64,000 bases of DNA from Pseudalkalibacillus sp045920555 (GCF_045920555.1 NZ_CP174509.1:4526001-4590000), one strand, 5' to 3'. Shown: positions 17,005 through 25,452, counted from the stretch's first letter. Notes: generated by a model not told the origin, from the sequence alone. A program made the numbers and translations.

Positions 17005-17810
17005 GCTGCCTGCTCCTCCTTATTTCCAGTAGATTTATCGATCATCGATTGTGCTAGTTCAAATAAGAATAAGAAAGGGATCGTTATCATGATGGAACTG
17101 ACGATAAATACGAAGATATTCGGGCTGAGCATGATTCTCATCAAACCATGAATATTGAACACATATTCCATAATAAAAAGATTTGAAAGCATAAATACAA
17201 AAATCGTTTTGAAATATAGAAATAAATTGAACAACACGTTTCTGAAAACATGTCGGATTAAAATGTAATAATCCCCCATACCCATTGATTTCGCTACGTT
17301 TACGTATGGTTTATTCCTCTCTTCTTCAAGTAGGAGAAAGGTTATTTTGAAGAGTTGGATTGTCGGCAGGACAGATAGGACCAATATTGGAAGCAAATAG
17401 ATTTTATCATCATAAACGACAGTAACATTACTGATAAGCCAGCCTGTCTTTTGATATATGTAAACAATCAACAGTTGCAAAGATATTACGATGAACAAAT
17501 CAGGTATGGATTCGAGTAATGTCAGCATCCCGTAAACCATTTTCTTAACAAAACGAGGCAATAACGCGGTGCAGAATGTAAACATGATCGCTAAAAATAA
17601 ACCGAGTAATAATGCCCCGAAGAAAATCGTCATGGAATAAGCATATTTATCAAAAATACCTGGAAAGAAATCATACGTTTTTCCATTGAATGTATAGGAT
17701 TGTAAGTTGATTGTCTGGTCGAAGCCATATAGAAGGCTTGGCAAAAAACCGATAAAAATAATTCCGATTATAATTGATTTTAGTCTTTTAAAATAACCGC
17801 CCAGCGACAC
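17001..17810 (-). CDS. Peptide ABC transporter permease, OppB-type (divergent)
   Basis: 269 residues with an N-terminal helix and about five more. The coupling loop KSMGMGDYYILIRHVFRNVLFNL is the recognisable BPD_transp_1 element; overall similarity to OppB is weak. The GTG at 17810 is supported by GGGGGAG six bases upstream. First gene of a four-gene, overlapping operon (permease, permease, ATPase, broken ATPase). The intergenic 17811-17985 is AT-rich and shows no clear promoter that I could fix. Confidence 0.75.
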   Translation of the reverse strand: MSLGGYFKRLKSIIIGIIFIGFLPSLLYGFDQTINLQSYTFNGKTYDFFPGIFDKYAYSMTIFFGALLLGLFLAIMFTFCTALLPRFVKKMVYGMLTLLESIPDLFIVISLQLLIVYIYQKTGWLISNVTVVYDDKIYLLPILVLSVLPTIQLFKITFLLLEEERNKPYVNVAKSMGMGDYYILIRHVFRNVLFNLFLYFKTIFVFMLSNLFIMEYVFNIHGLMRIMLSPNIFVFIVSSIMITIPFLFLFELAQSMIDKSTGNKEEQAA

Positions 17811-17985
17811 CTTTACTCCCCCTCTTTCGTTCGATGAAGTCTTCTCTAAACCTGTTAATGGTTATTGAATATTCTGAAATAATCGTAACAATGAAAACAA
17901 ATTATGTAAACAAATTCCATATTGTGTAAAGGGGGCTTAACAAATCGGGGACTTCCGTTGATGTGTTTTCTATTTCTGGGTATAT

Positions 17986-18014
17986 GAAAAGGCGACCGAT
18001 ACGGCCGCCTTTTC
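17986..18014. terminator. Terminator of dedA
   Basis: GAAAAGGCG / CGCCTTTTC arms; T-rich on both sides, just 3' of the dedA stop. Confidence 0.8.
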
Positions 18015-18018
18015 ATTC

Positions 18019-18636
18019 CTAGTTTTTATTCTTTTTTTTCTTATAGATGACAAACCAAACAATCAACAGGATCGCAACGATACCTAGGATGATATAGATC
18101 GTTTTGGAGTACAGCTTTACATATTGTATGATCTCCGTCCAATTTTCACCTAGTGCCGCACCAATGCTTACGAGGAGGATGTTCCATATGATCGTACCAA
18201 GGGTTGTGAGAACGATGAAAAAAAGAAAAGGCATATTTGACATACCTGCCGGGATAGAGATGACGCTCCTTAAAAATGGCATCATCCTTCCAAAAAACAC
18301 GGTCCATTTCCCATAACGATCAAACCACTCATCGGCTCTATGTACGTCATTCTTTTTTAATCGAATGATACGCCCCCAACGATCGATGATTCTCTCGAGG
18401 TTTTCCACATCCAATAACAGCCCCACACCATAAAGGACGATCGCCCCAAAAACGGAGCCCGCAGTGGAGGCGATGATGACACCAATGATATGAAGATCCG
18501 TTGTTGTCGTAACGAATCCACTGAAAGGCAGCACCACTTCAGAAGGAATCGGTGGAAATAGATTTTCTAGAGCCATAATGAAGAAGATTCCAAAATAGCC
18601 ATATTGCTCGATGATCGCTGTATACCAACTTTCCAT
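18019..18636 (-). CDS. DedA family membrane protein
   Basis: 205 residues with re-entrant and transmembrane segments. Family marks: ENLFPPIPSEVVLPFSGF near the N-terminus, GSVFGAIVLYGVG, and FFGRMMPFLRSVISIPAGMSNM. DedA proteins are undecaprenyl-phosphate or phospholipid translocases/scramblases in other bacteria. The tail is strongly basic (KKKKNKN). AGGAGC-like sequence precedes the ATG. Single gene followed by a terminator. Confidence 0.93.
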   Translation of the reverse strand: MESWYTAIIEQYGYFGIFFIMALENLFPPIPSEVVLPFSGFVTTTTDLHIIGVIIASTAGSVFGAIVLYGVGLLLDVENLERIIDRWGRIIRLKKNDVHRADEWFDRYGKWTVFFGRMMPFLRSVISIPAGMSNMPFLFFIVLTTLGTIIWNILLVSIGAALGENWTEIIQYVKLYSKTIYIILGIVAILLIVWFVIYKKKKNKN

Positions 18637-18707
18637 TACATGCTCCTTTTAACAGATTCAAACGCTATGATCTTCCTATAATACTTCCCAATCCTCAAAA
18701 ATTTGAA

Positions 18708-18860
18708 ACGGTCCTGGTACCAATCTAAAAGCCTTCTCCCCCAAGGGATGCGAAACGGTGTCAGGTACATAAAATGAACCGTTGCTACAGATGGGTTCTG
18801 AAAGTGTACCTGGCACCGTTTAAATGATATCAGGCACCGTCTCGAAATGACAGTGCCTGA
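18708..18860. repeat. Cluster of five GGTGCC/GGTACC palindromic motifs
   Basis: Variants at 18708-18721 (ACGGTCCTGGTACC), 18754-18770 (AACGGTGTCAGGTACAT), 18804-18820 (GTGTACCTGGCACCGTT), 18828-18840 and 18850-18860, in alternating orientation. The last two form a hairpin (AGGCAC / GTGCCT) just 3' of the amylase stop, possibly its terminator. The same motif family occurs at 12121-12170. Confidence 0.75.
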
Positions 18861-18875
18861 AGAATTATTAATTAT

Positions 18876-21800
18876 TCAATTCTTCACGAGTTTGAATTTG
18901 ATATCTTTGGTATTTTTGTCGATTGCGCCTACGTCGTTGTTGAAGATGTCCGATTTGTTTTCTTCTGTAGGTTCGATGTGGATATCAAACACATTTTCGC
19001 CATCAGCAAGAATGACCTCGTGGCTCCACGACATATCGTCATTAATTGTTACAGCTTCACCATTGATCGTAAGTACACCTTCTTTAATCGCATTTCCGCT
19101 CAAAACGACCTTGTCATCTGATATAGACTGTCCATTGGCGTGTGAGGTAATGACAATCGGTTGATCGATCCAGCGCAGGATCGTATCCTCAACAACCATT
19201 TTATTATTACCCTGGTTTTCAACGACCACCTTCATATCTGTGCCAGGTGCGCCATACCCATAATAACTGATATCGTCATCAGTCGAGTCATATGGTGTGT
19301 GATCAGCCAATCCTTCTTGATCCCAAGAATTACCCTTCACATATTTGTACGTCAAAACTTCACCGACCTGCATATCAACTGTATACTCCCAATCTGGTGT
19401 TACCGCTCCATTACGGCTCATTTCCCAGGCACTTGTATTCCAGCCGTTCAAGCTGTTCGGCATCGTAATTTTCGTATCAAGCGGGGTGTAATCCGGTGCA
19501 TTCACCTTGAACGTCACTTCTACCATGACAATGTCTGGCTTTACAGCAACGGAATTGGAATCGACATAATTTCCATAACGATCATAGACACGTACCACAT
19601 AGGTATACTCCTTGCCGTTTTCCACACTCAAATCTCGATAGCTGGTCGCATTAGGATCCCAAATTTTATCGATCACTACGCCGTCACGAACAATCGCAAT
19701 CATATAAGGATCATCCGGGTTTTCCAGACTCCAATCCAAGTTGACCTGCCCAGACTCCTGGATCGGTTCCTCTAAAATAACCGAGTCTACCGGCAGTGTT
19801 TCATCTTCAGATTTTGTGATCGCAACTGTCTGTGTTTCCGAAAAAACCCAATTGCGGCCAAGATCTGTCGTAAACGCGTAACGGTATTGATAGTCCCCGG
19901 TTTCTAATGGTAAAAATTCTGCAGAAAACGTATTCGCACCATCTTTTTGCCCTTTATATCCGGTATTAACCGTTTCCCACTTATTAGAACCAGGAGAGAG
20001 TACTTGCAGGTTCGCCTCCAATCCTTCAACCAGCTCTTCAGCCGAATGGTCTCCAACTGAAATGGTTGCTTCTACTGTTTTCGACTCAGCCAAATCCAGA
20101 ACAGAAGATTCAAGTTCCGTTACGCCTTCGATCGAGTACGATCCCTCTTTCAACGGAATGTGCGGGATTACTTGTTCAGTAGCGTTTTTTGCCGATTCAT
20201 TCCCATATCGATCGACAGCAACCACCGCAAAATAATACTTCCGACCATTATCTAGTTCGTCGACTTTTATAGTAGTGCCCTCTGTCGTTTCTACCTTTTT
20301 ATAAAGTGACCCTTCGATATTCGTCATGTAGACATTGTATTTTTCTGCCTTATTTCCATTCCATGAAAGGGTCACTTCTCCGATACCTTCCTCAGCTTTT
20401 AAATCTTTGACGGCTGAAGGTGCGTTGATATTCGCATTTTTTGCGATGAACATCTGACCGCTCATCGCAGGAATCGTCAGTGTTACTTTTCCATCCTCCA
20501 CTTTCACATCATTCTTTTCAGATAGCTGACCTTTGAATTCAACCCCATTAAGGGCGAAACCTTTAACATCTAATTCCACTGTTTTCTTTTCACTTCCACG
20601 GTTAATCGCCACAAGGCCATGCTTTTTATCCAAACTACGACCATAGACGAATACATCACCATCCGCATGAAGATTCTCCAGATCACCATGTGCAAAAAGG
20701 TCTTGATATTGCGCACGTATCTTGCCAAGCTTCTGATAATGCTTGATCAGCTTTTCATTTTCTTCTCCCCATGGATATGTCCGTCTATCATCCGGATCCT
20801 TCGAACCTGTAAGGCCAGCTTCATCCCCGTAATAGACCGTCGGAGCACCTGGGTAACCGAACTGGAAGATCGCTGCCAGCTTCAATCGTTTTAAACCAAG
20901 CTCATGGTCATAATTTTGATCGAATTCCGCCCGTTCGGCATTTTCAGATCCATTTCCAAGTAAAAAAACCGCTCGGGCTGTATCATGGGAACCCAGCAAG
21001 TTCATCAAGTTGTAGAATGCTTCGTCTGGATAGTCCTCCTGGATGGCGGTCAGTTGTTCAGCAGCACCGTGTGCATTCCCGTTTCGTAAATAATCGAGCA
21101 TCGCACCACGGAACCGGTAGTTCATCACTGAATCATAAAGATCCCCAAGGAAGTATTTGGACGCATCATCCCAAATTTCTCCGAGAATCAATGGATCGTC
21201 ATTCGTCTCTGTTTTGGTACCTTTGATTTCTGTACGGAATTCTCTCCAAAACTCTGGATCTACTTCATTAGCCACATCCAGTCGCCAGCCCGATCCTCCG
21301 TGTTTCAACCACGATTTTGAAACGGAATCCTTATCGTACATGATATAATCCGCAAATTCCTCATTGTTCAACTCTGAATCATAAGGAACTGCCTCACCAG
21401 GAACCGAGGCGATTTCTGGTAAACTGTCAAATCCCCACCAGGCCTGGTAATCATAGCGCTCATTCGGTGTACCTTCTTCGACCTTATTATTCTCTATGTT
21501 AAACCAGTTGTGGAAACCGTATTCACTGAACACTTGTCCTTCTGCTAGAAATTCTTCCTCAGCTTTAGCCTTTGCGTCTTTCTCGGACAAACCTTGCTCA
21601 TTCATATAATCGTAGATTCGCGCCCAATACTCGTAAGCTCCTACTGTTTCATATTTTCCATAACGGTCAAAATAAATCGAGTCGTCTCCTACATGATTGA
21701 ACACACCATCCAATATGAGGTGCATATTCCGTTTTTTCAACTCTTGTGTAAACTTCTTGAACTCCTTCGGTGAACCGAACATCGGGTCGACCGCTTTGAA

Positions 21801-23222
21801 GTCAGTTGCATCATATTTGTGGTTTGATGCAGCATGGGCTACTGGGTTAAGATAAATGGTGTTTACACCTAGTGACTGGATGTAATCAAGCTTTTCATGG
21901 ACACCTTTTATATCTCCTCCAAAGAAGTCATTGCTCCAGATCCCATCTCCCTCGTAACCTGAGGTAGTTTCGAGCCTTGGATTATCAGGAAGCTCACTCC
22001 ATTCCTGATGTTCGATCGGCTCGATACCACGCGCATTCTCTTTCGAATCATCGTTTTCCGGGTTACCATTATTAAAACGATCAGGGAAGATTTGATAAAC
22101 AACCGATTCCTTCATCCAATCAGGAGTTTTGTATTCTGGTTCGTACACTGTAAGCTGGAATAAATCAAGCACCGTATCACCAGTACGGCCAGATTTTCCT
22201 TGTGTCGTATCCTCCCCGTATTCTTTAACTGTTTTACCATCTAAAGCTATGAATTTATAGCCATAGACTCCTTTTTCTTCAGGTGTGAACTTCGCTTCCC
22301 AGTATTCACGTTCTCCTTTTCCATCAACATCAGTCCATCCGACCTTCTCCATTTTGATCAACTTGGAATTTCCAGAGGTTTGGTTCTTTAAAAGAAGGTT
22401 AGCGCCCGTCAAGTCGCTTTTTTCAGCCTCCAACCGCAGTTTCACTTCTTCTCCGGTTTTAATCGCACCAAATGGTTTACGGTAGACTTCATTCCACGAA
22501 TCGTGAAATAGCTTGTCTGCTTTTATACTGCCATCAGGTCCAGAACCTTCGTTACTTGTCGTCACTTCCTTTGTTTCGTGATTAAAGTAGAATGTCACCT
22601 CTTGATCTTTAATTACGTCAAATTTCGCATTTTCGCCTGGATACTCTTCACCCCAACCATTTCCAAGGACAACCTTGAATTCATACTCGCCCTTTGGAAT
22701 ATTTGCTGTGTATTCGTAAATGTTATCGTGATTTCCATCTTCTAAAATGGCTGTCGATGTCCCTGGTGACCAGGCATCACCTGCACCGATGGGAGGTTGC
22801 AGGGATCCAGCTAGACGCGGTGCTTGGTCCTCAGTCATAGTCGTCGTTACATGTGTCTCGTCATTGTAGACGAAGAGTACTTCCTTTTCCTCATCCAAGT
22901 TGAGAATCATGTTTTGACCACCCGCTTCACCGTTTTCACCGTAATTTTCATCCCAGCTTCCATTGATTGCGATTTTAAATTCATAATTCCCAGGTGGTAA
23001 TGTCTTTTTTAAATAAAATTTCCCACTCTCTGCTTCCGTCATCTTGAAATCATCCGATGCGGGGTTCCAGTATGTAGAGTCACCCTCTTCCCCAAAACTA
23101 CCGACCACACGAACTGCCCTTTCTTCTGCATCAGCTTTTGACGTTTGCACACCGGAAAACATCTGCAACGTCAACAGAAAAACCATGACCAACAAAAAAA
23201 TCTTCGAACCTCGTATTCTCAC
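18876..23222 (-). CDS. Secreted multidomain GH13 amylase (amylopullulanase/neopullulanase type)
   Basis: About 1448 residues from the GTG at 23222, chosen for AAAGGAG seven bases upstream and the signal peptide that then starts the protein (basic RIRGSK, hydrophobic core, ADA cleavage near residue 32). Domains in order: two X25-type modules (about 36-130 and 135-225), a CBM34-like N domain (about 232-355), the GH13 barrel (about 365-870), a C domain, fibronectin-III-like modules (about 950-1250), a CBM20-like starch-binding module with LNGWNTSAWEM (about 1280-1380) and a small beta domain. Catalytic residues: Asp in WRLDVANE, Glu in ILGEIWD, Asp in LLGSHDTAR. Should degrade starch, pullulan or cyclodextrins outside the cell. 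Confidence 0.93.
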   Translation of the reverse strand: MRIRGSKIFLLVMVFLLTLQMFSGVQTSKADAEERAVRVVGSFGEEGDSTYWNPASDDFKMTEAESGKFYLKKTLPPGNYEFKIAINGSWDENYGENGEAGGQNMILNLDEEKEVLFVYNDETHVTTTMTEDQAPRLAGSLQPPIGAGDAWSPGTSTAILEDGNHDNIYEYTANIPKGEYEFKVVLGNGWGEEYPGENAKFDVIKDQEVTFYFNHETKEVTTSNEGSGPDGSIKADKLFHDSWNEVYRKPFGAIKTGEEVKLRLEAEKSDLTGANLLLKNQTSGNSKLIKMEKVGWTDVDGKGEREYWEAKFTPEEKGVYGYKFIALDGKTVKEYGEDTTQGKSGRTGDTVLDLFQLTVYEPEYKTPDWMKESVVYQIFPDRFNNGNPENDDSKENARGIEPIEHQEWSELPDNPRLETTSGYEGDGIWSNDFFGGDIKGVHEKLDYIQSLGVNTIYLNPVAHAASNHKYDATDFKAVDPMFGSPKEFKKFTQELKKRNMHLILDGVFNHVGDDSIYFDRYGKYETVGAYEYWARIYDYMNEQGLSEKDAKAKAEEEFLAEGQVFSEYGFHNWFNIENNKVEEGTPNERYDYQAWWGFDSLPEIASVPGEAVPYDSELNNEEFADYIMYDKDSVSKSWLKHGGSGWRLDVANEVDPEFWREFRTEIKGTKTETNDDPLILGEIWDDASKYFLGDLYDSVMNYRFRGAMLDYLRNGNAHGAAEQLTAIQEDYPDEAFYNLMNLLGSHDTARAVFLLGNGSENAERAEFDQNYDHELGLKRLKLAAIFQFGYPGAPTVYYGDEAGLTGSKDPDDRRTYPWGEENEKLIKHYQKLGKIRAQYQDLFAHGDLENLHADGDVFVYGRSLDKKHGLVAINRGSEKKTVELDVKGFALNGVEFKGQLSEKNDVKVEDGKVTLTIPAMSGQMFIAKNANINAPSAVKDLKAEEGIGEVTLSWNGNKAEKYNVYMTNIEGSLYKKVETTEGTTIKVDELDNGRKYYFAVVAVDRYGNESAKNATEQVIPHIPLKEGSYSIEGVTELESSVLDLAESKTVEATISVGDHSAEELVEGLEANLQVLSPGSNKWETVNTGYKGQKDGANTFSAEFLPLETGDYQYRYAFTTDLGRNWVFSETQTVAITKSEDETLPVDSVILEEPIQESGQVNLDWSLENPDDPYMIAIVRDGVVIDKIWDPNATSYRDLSVENGKEYTYVVRVYDRYGNYVDSNSVAVKPDIVMVEVTFKVNAPDYTPLDTKITMPNSLNGWNTSAWEMSRNGAVTPDWEYTVDMQVGEVLTYKYVKGNSWDQEGLADHTPYDSTDDDISYYGYGAPGTDMKVVVENQGNNKMVVEDTILRWIDQPIVITSHANGQSISDDKVVLSGNAIKEGVLTINGEAVTINDDMSWSHEVILADGENVFDIHIEPTEENKSDIFNNDVGAIDKNTKDIKFKLVKN

Positions 23223-23278
23223 ACGATTACTCCTTTCAGGCTTTGGATTTAATACGTTCACACAGTTTGAATGAAAGT

Positions 23279-23350
23279 TGCGAAAACGTTTGCACAAATG
23301 TAAAAAAAGAATGGCTGCGATAGTCGAGATAACTCGTGCAACCGTTTTCA
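23279..23350 (-). promoter_or_regulatory. Two cre/LacI-type operator-like boxes upstream of the amylase
   Basis: TGCGAAAACGTTTGCA at 23279-23294 and TGCAACCGTTTTCA at 23337-23350 both fit the CcpA/LacI-family half-site pattern. On the minus strand GTATAAT near 23360 is a possible -10 box just upstream. This predicts catabolite repression and/or a maltose-type regulator. Confidence 0.6.
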
Positions 23351-23407
23351 TATTATTATACAGAATGTTCTAAATACTTCATATGGGACTTTTTGCATAA
23401 ATAAGTA

Positions 23408-23434
23408 AAAGGGCATCTTTTTAAGATGCCCTTT
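23408..23434 (-). terminator. Terminator of the Cys-rich peptide gene
   Basis: AAAGGGCATCTT / AAGATGCCCTTT stem; on the minus strand followed by TTTTACTTATTT. Confidence 0.85.
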
Positions 23435-23447
23435 CATTACGTTTTCT

Positions 23448-23609
23448 TTAGCAACATCCCTGGTCATTATCACTGCCACAGCATGAATCTGCATCATCAC
23501 TTCCGCAGCAAGAATCATTTTTCTCTTCTTGTACTTCCTTGATCTCAACACCACAACAATCACTGTTCCTTTGCCCTTTTCCAGATACTTTTTTGATCAA
23601 TTGGATCAT
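23448..23609 (-). CDS. Small Cys-rich peptide with four CC pairs, likely metal/arsenic binding
   Basis: 53 residues from ATG 23609 (AAGGAG nine bases upstream; the ATG at 23618 is too close to that site). Vicinal cysteine pairs occur in SDCCG, DSCCGS, DSCCGS and a C-terminal GCC, otherwise acidic. It resembles in spirit the short CC-motif metal-binding peptides found next to ars genes. An ArsR-type operator (23645-23660) lies just upstream and a terminator just downstream. Binding of trivalent arsenic or another soft metal is inference from the cysteines and the regulation. Confidence 0.75.
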   Translation of the reverse strand: MIQLIKKVSGKGQRNSDCCGVEIKEVQEEKNDSCCGSDDADSCCGSDNDQGCC

Positions 23610-23644
23610 CTTCTTCATCTCCTTAAAATGTTTGTTTTTATTAC

Positions 23645-23660
23645 ATCAATTATTTTTGAT
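23645..23660. promoter_or_regulatory. ArsR-type operator O1
   Basis: ATCAATTATTTTTGAT, the form ATCAA-N6-TTGAT, between the two small Cys-containing genes. Confidence 0.8.
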
Positions 23661-23676
23661 TATATAGTTAAAAAAT

Positions 23677-23868
23677 TTAGCAGGTGCACTGGCATTCATA
23701 CTTTGTCTGGGAATCTACAGTTGCCTTCGGAGTTGCGAATTTTGCATACAGTTCCCTCAACTTGAACCAAACTGTATTTTGGTCGTTGGTTTCGACCTTT
23801 GGTAAAGCTTTGTTCATTTGCTCTTTGCGATACTCGATCTCTGTTTCCATTGAATAAAAGTTTAGCAT
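23677..23868 (-). CDS. 63-residue protein with C-terminal CQCTC, ArsR-controlled
   Basis: AAGGAA lies six bases before the ATG at 23868. The sequence is helical and charged (EYRKEQMNKALPKVE, VWFKLRELYAKFATP) and ends YECQCTC, three cysteines spaced CxCxC. No membrane segment. A sigma-A promoter (23906-23934) with an ArsR-type operator at its start site precedes it, and another operator follows it. I do not recognise the family. The cysteine tail and regulation suggest arsenite or metal sequestration or delivery. Confidence 0.7.
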   Translation of the reverse strand: MLNFYSMETEIEYRKEQMNKALPKVETNDQNTVWFKLRELYAKFATPKATVDSQTKYECQCTC

Positions 23869-23882
23869 TTGAAATTCCTTAA

Positions 23883-23934
23883 ATCAAATTTTATTGATTA
23901 ATTAGATTATATTCTTCCGGATTCCATTTTGCAA
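23883..23934 (-). promoter_or_regulatory. Divergent minus-strand promoter with ArsR-type operator O2
   Basis: TTGCAA (23934-23929), 17 bases, TATAAT (23911-23906). The operator ATCAAATTTTATTGAT (23883-23898) covers the expected start site. Confidence 0.8.
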
Positions 23935-23941
23935 CTATAAA

Positions 23942-23957
23942 ATCAAATTTTTTTGAT
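23942..23957. promoter_or_regulatory. ArsR-type operator O3 between the divergent promoters
   Basis: ATCAAATTTTTTTGAT, centred between the two -35 regions. Confidence 0.8.
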
Positions 23958-23964
23958 TTATTAA

Positions 23965-24016
23965 TTGCATTTCAATTCTTCCCATAATATACTGTGGTTA
24001 ATCAAACATTTTTGAT
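23965..24016 (+). promoter_or_regulatory. Plus-strand arsR promoter with operator O4
   Basis: TTGCAT (23965-23970), 17 bases, TATACT (23988-23993). ATCAAACATTTTTGAT (24001-24016) lies at the expected start site. Confidence 0.8.
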
Positions 24017-24029
24017 CGAGGTGATTGAA

Positions 24030-24350
24030 ATGAAAGAAATTGAACTTGTTGACGAATCCCTTCCTCGTACTTTTGAAAAATATGAAACGAAATTCAAAGC
24101 AATCGCCGATAAGAAAAGGCTCCAGTTGATGTATCTTCTCACTCAGAAAGGTGAAGTCTGTGTATGCGATCTCGTTGATATGATGGAAATGCCGCAGTCT
24201 AAGCTCTCTTACCATCTTAAGATACTACTGGATGCAGGCCTTATCACAAGAGAAACACGCGGAACATGGAGTTACTACAGATTGAATCAAGACGAAGTGA
24301 ATCACTTGTTATCTGCTGAGCTTTGCTGCTTATTCAGACCTTCTTGCTGA
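24030..24350 (+). CDS. arsR: ArsR family arsenic-responsive repressor
   Basis: 106 residues from ATG 24030, seven bases after GAGGTG. Winged helix with recognition region MPQSKLSYHLKILLDAG and the sensor motif EVCVCDLVDMM, whose CxC is the trivalent arsenic/antimony site in ArsR. A further cysteine set lies in the tail (AELCCLFRPSC). It is autoregulated by inference: operator O4 is on its own start site and identical sites flank the genes on both sides. Followed by the ArsP-type permease gene, itself preceded by operator O5. Confidence 0.93.
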   Translation: MKEIELVDESLPRTFEKYETKFKAIADKKRLQLMYLLTQKGEVCVCDLVDMMEMPQSKLSYHLKILLDAGLITRETRGTWSYYRLNQDEVNHLLSAELCCLFRPSC

Positions 24351-24376
24351 CAGAAGGTTTTCTTTTCACCTAATTA

Positions 24377-24392
24377 ATCAATTTTGTTTGAT
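24377..24392. promoter_or_regulatory. ArsR-type operator O5
   Basis: ATCAATTTTGTTTGAT between arsR and the permease gene. Confidence 0.8.
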
Positions 24393-24425
24393 TAATAAAA
24401 ACAAAATATGAAAAGGATGATCCAT

Positions 24426-25292
24426 ATGTGGATGGAAACATTGGAAAACTTTTTATGGATTGCATTAGAATTAACAGTTCTTTTCGTCGGTATTTCATTT
24501 GTGATCAGCCTGCTCCAAGGCTACATCCCTTATGAAAAAATCGAAAAGAAACTCGTTGGTAAAAACAAACTGTTTGCTGCATTTTTCGCTCTATTCTTTG
24601 CGTTTATTACGCCTTTTTGCTCATGCTCGACAATACCGGTCGTCGTCAATATGCTTAAGAAAAAACTTCCCCTCAACATTGTAATGATTTTTCTATTTGC
24701 TTCACCAGTGCTTGATCCTACAATTCTAACAATCATGGGTGTCATACTCGGCTGGAAAGTAACGATCATTTATACCGTTCTGACATCAACATTCTCCGTC
24801 ATAATTGGATTTACTCTCGGCGCTCTAGGATTCGAAAGGGCGATCAAAAATGTAGTCATGTCGGGTTACAATGAGAAAAGCCAAAAATTCAATTTTAAGT
24901 TGGCGTTCAAAGAAACCTGGGATCTGATGAAAAGCGTCTATCCGTATTTACTGCTCGGGGCGGCTATCGGTGCGATCATTCACGGAACCGTACCTACAGA
25001 ATGGATTTCAAACGCTTTTGGAAAAGACGCCTGGTGGCTCATTCCTTTAGCTGCCATTATCGGGGTTCCGCTTTATATTAGATTATCCAGTATGATTCCG
25101 ATTTCTCAAATATTGATTGCAAAAGGGATGGCTCTCGGACCTGTCATGGCCATGATGATCAGTTCAGCCGGAGCAAGCCTTCCAGAAGTCATTCTGCTGA
25201 AATCGATCTTCAAAAAGGAACTCGTCATCACTTTCGTTCTCTCTGTCATTACGATGTCGACGATCTCCGGATTCGTGTTTTACCTGATTTAA
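24426..25292 (+). CDS. ArsP-type permease (organoarsenical efflux candidate)
   Basis: 288 residues from ATG 24426 (AAAGGA eight bases upstream). About eight transmembrane helices; the signature TPFCSCSTIPV near residue 65 is typical of the DUF318/ArsP permeases, and a second conserved region is IGVPLYIRLSSMIPISQ. ArsP exports trivalent methyl- and aromatic arsenicals in characterised cases. Gene order arsR-permease with five ArsR-type operators supports an arsenic role, and the arsI gene 500 bases away fits organoarsenical detoxification. Substrate assignment is inference; the family also has members with unknown substrates. Confidence 0.82.
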   Translation: MWMETLENFLWIALELTVLFVGISFVISLLQGYIPYEKIEKKLVGKNKLFAAFFALFFAFITPFCSCSTIPVVVNMLKKKLPLNIVMIFLFASPVLDPTILTIMGVILGWKVTIIYTVLTSTFSVIIGFTLGALGFERAIKNVVMSGYNEKSQKFNFKLAFKETWDLMKSVYPYLLLGAAIGAIIHGTVPTEWISNAFGKDAWWLIPLAAIIGVPLYIRLSSMIPISQILIAKGMALGPVMAMMISSAGASLPEVILLKSIFKKELVITFVLSVITMSTISGFVFYLI

Positions 25293-25304
25293 GTTTGAAA
25301 TCTT

Positions 25305-25408
25305 AACTTGGAGTCTTGTCGAGTAACTTGGTGCTCTGGTCATGCATCTATGAGCTCTGGTCGTGCAACTTGGAGCTCTGGTCGTGCATCTTACAAACTT
25401 GGTCATGC
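25305..25408. repeat. Five 21-bp tandem repeats
   Basis: Units start at 25305 (20 bp), 25325, 25346, 25367 and 25388, consensus AACTTGGAGCTCTGGTCGTGC with some units starting ATCT. It fills most of the gap after the permease. It encodes a heptad repeat on the minus strand in one frame but I see no start signal for a gene. Confidence 0.85.
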
Positions 25409-25452
25409 ATTCTAGGCTTCCATAGGGGAATTCTGTACCTTAGAACATAGAT

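Noticed and set aside
19161..19775. Plus-strand 204-residue frame inside the amylase gene
   Set aside because: Antisense to a long, clearly coding GH13 gene with no ribosome site or family match.
23348..23563. Minus-strand 71-residue frame near the amylase
   Set aside because: It is the wrong frame of the CC-rich peptide gene, which has the ribosome site.
25164..25406. Minus-strand 80-residue frame through the 21-bp repeats
   Set aside because: No ribosome site; the repeated TTRAPS-like heptads are simply the translated DNA repeat and half the frame is antisense to the permease gene.
25305..25408. CRISPR array
   Set aside because: The units are contiguous 21-mers with no spacers.
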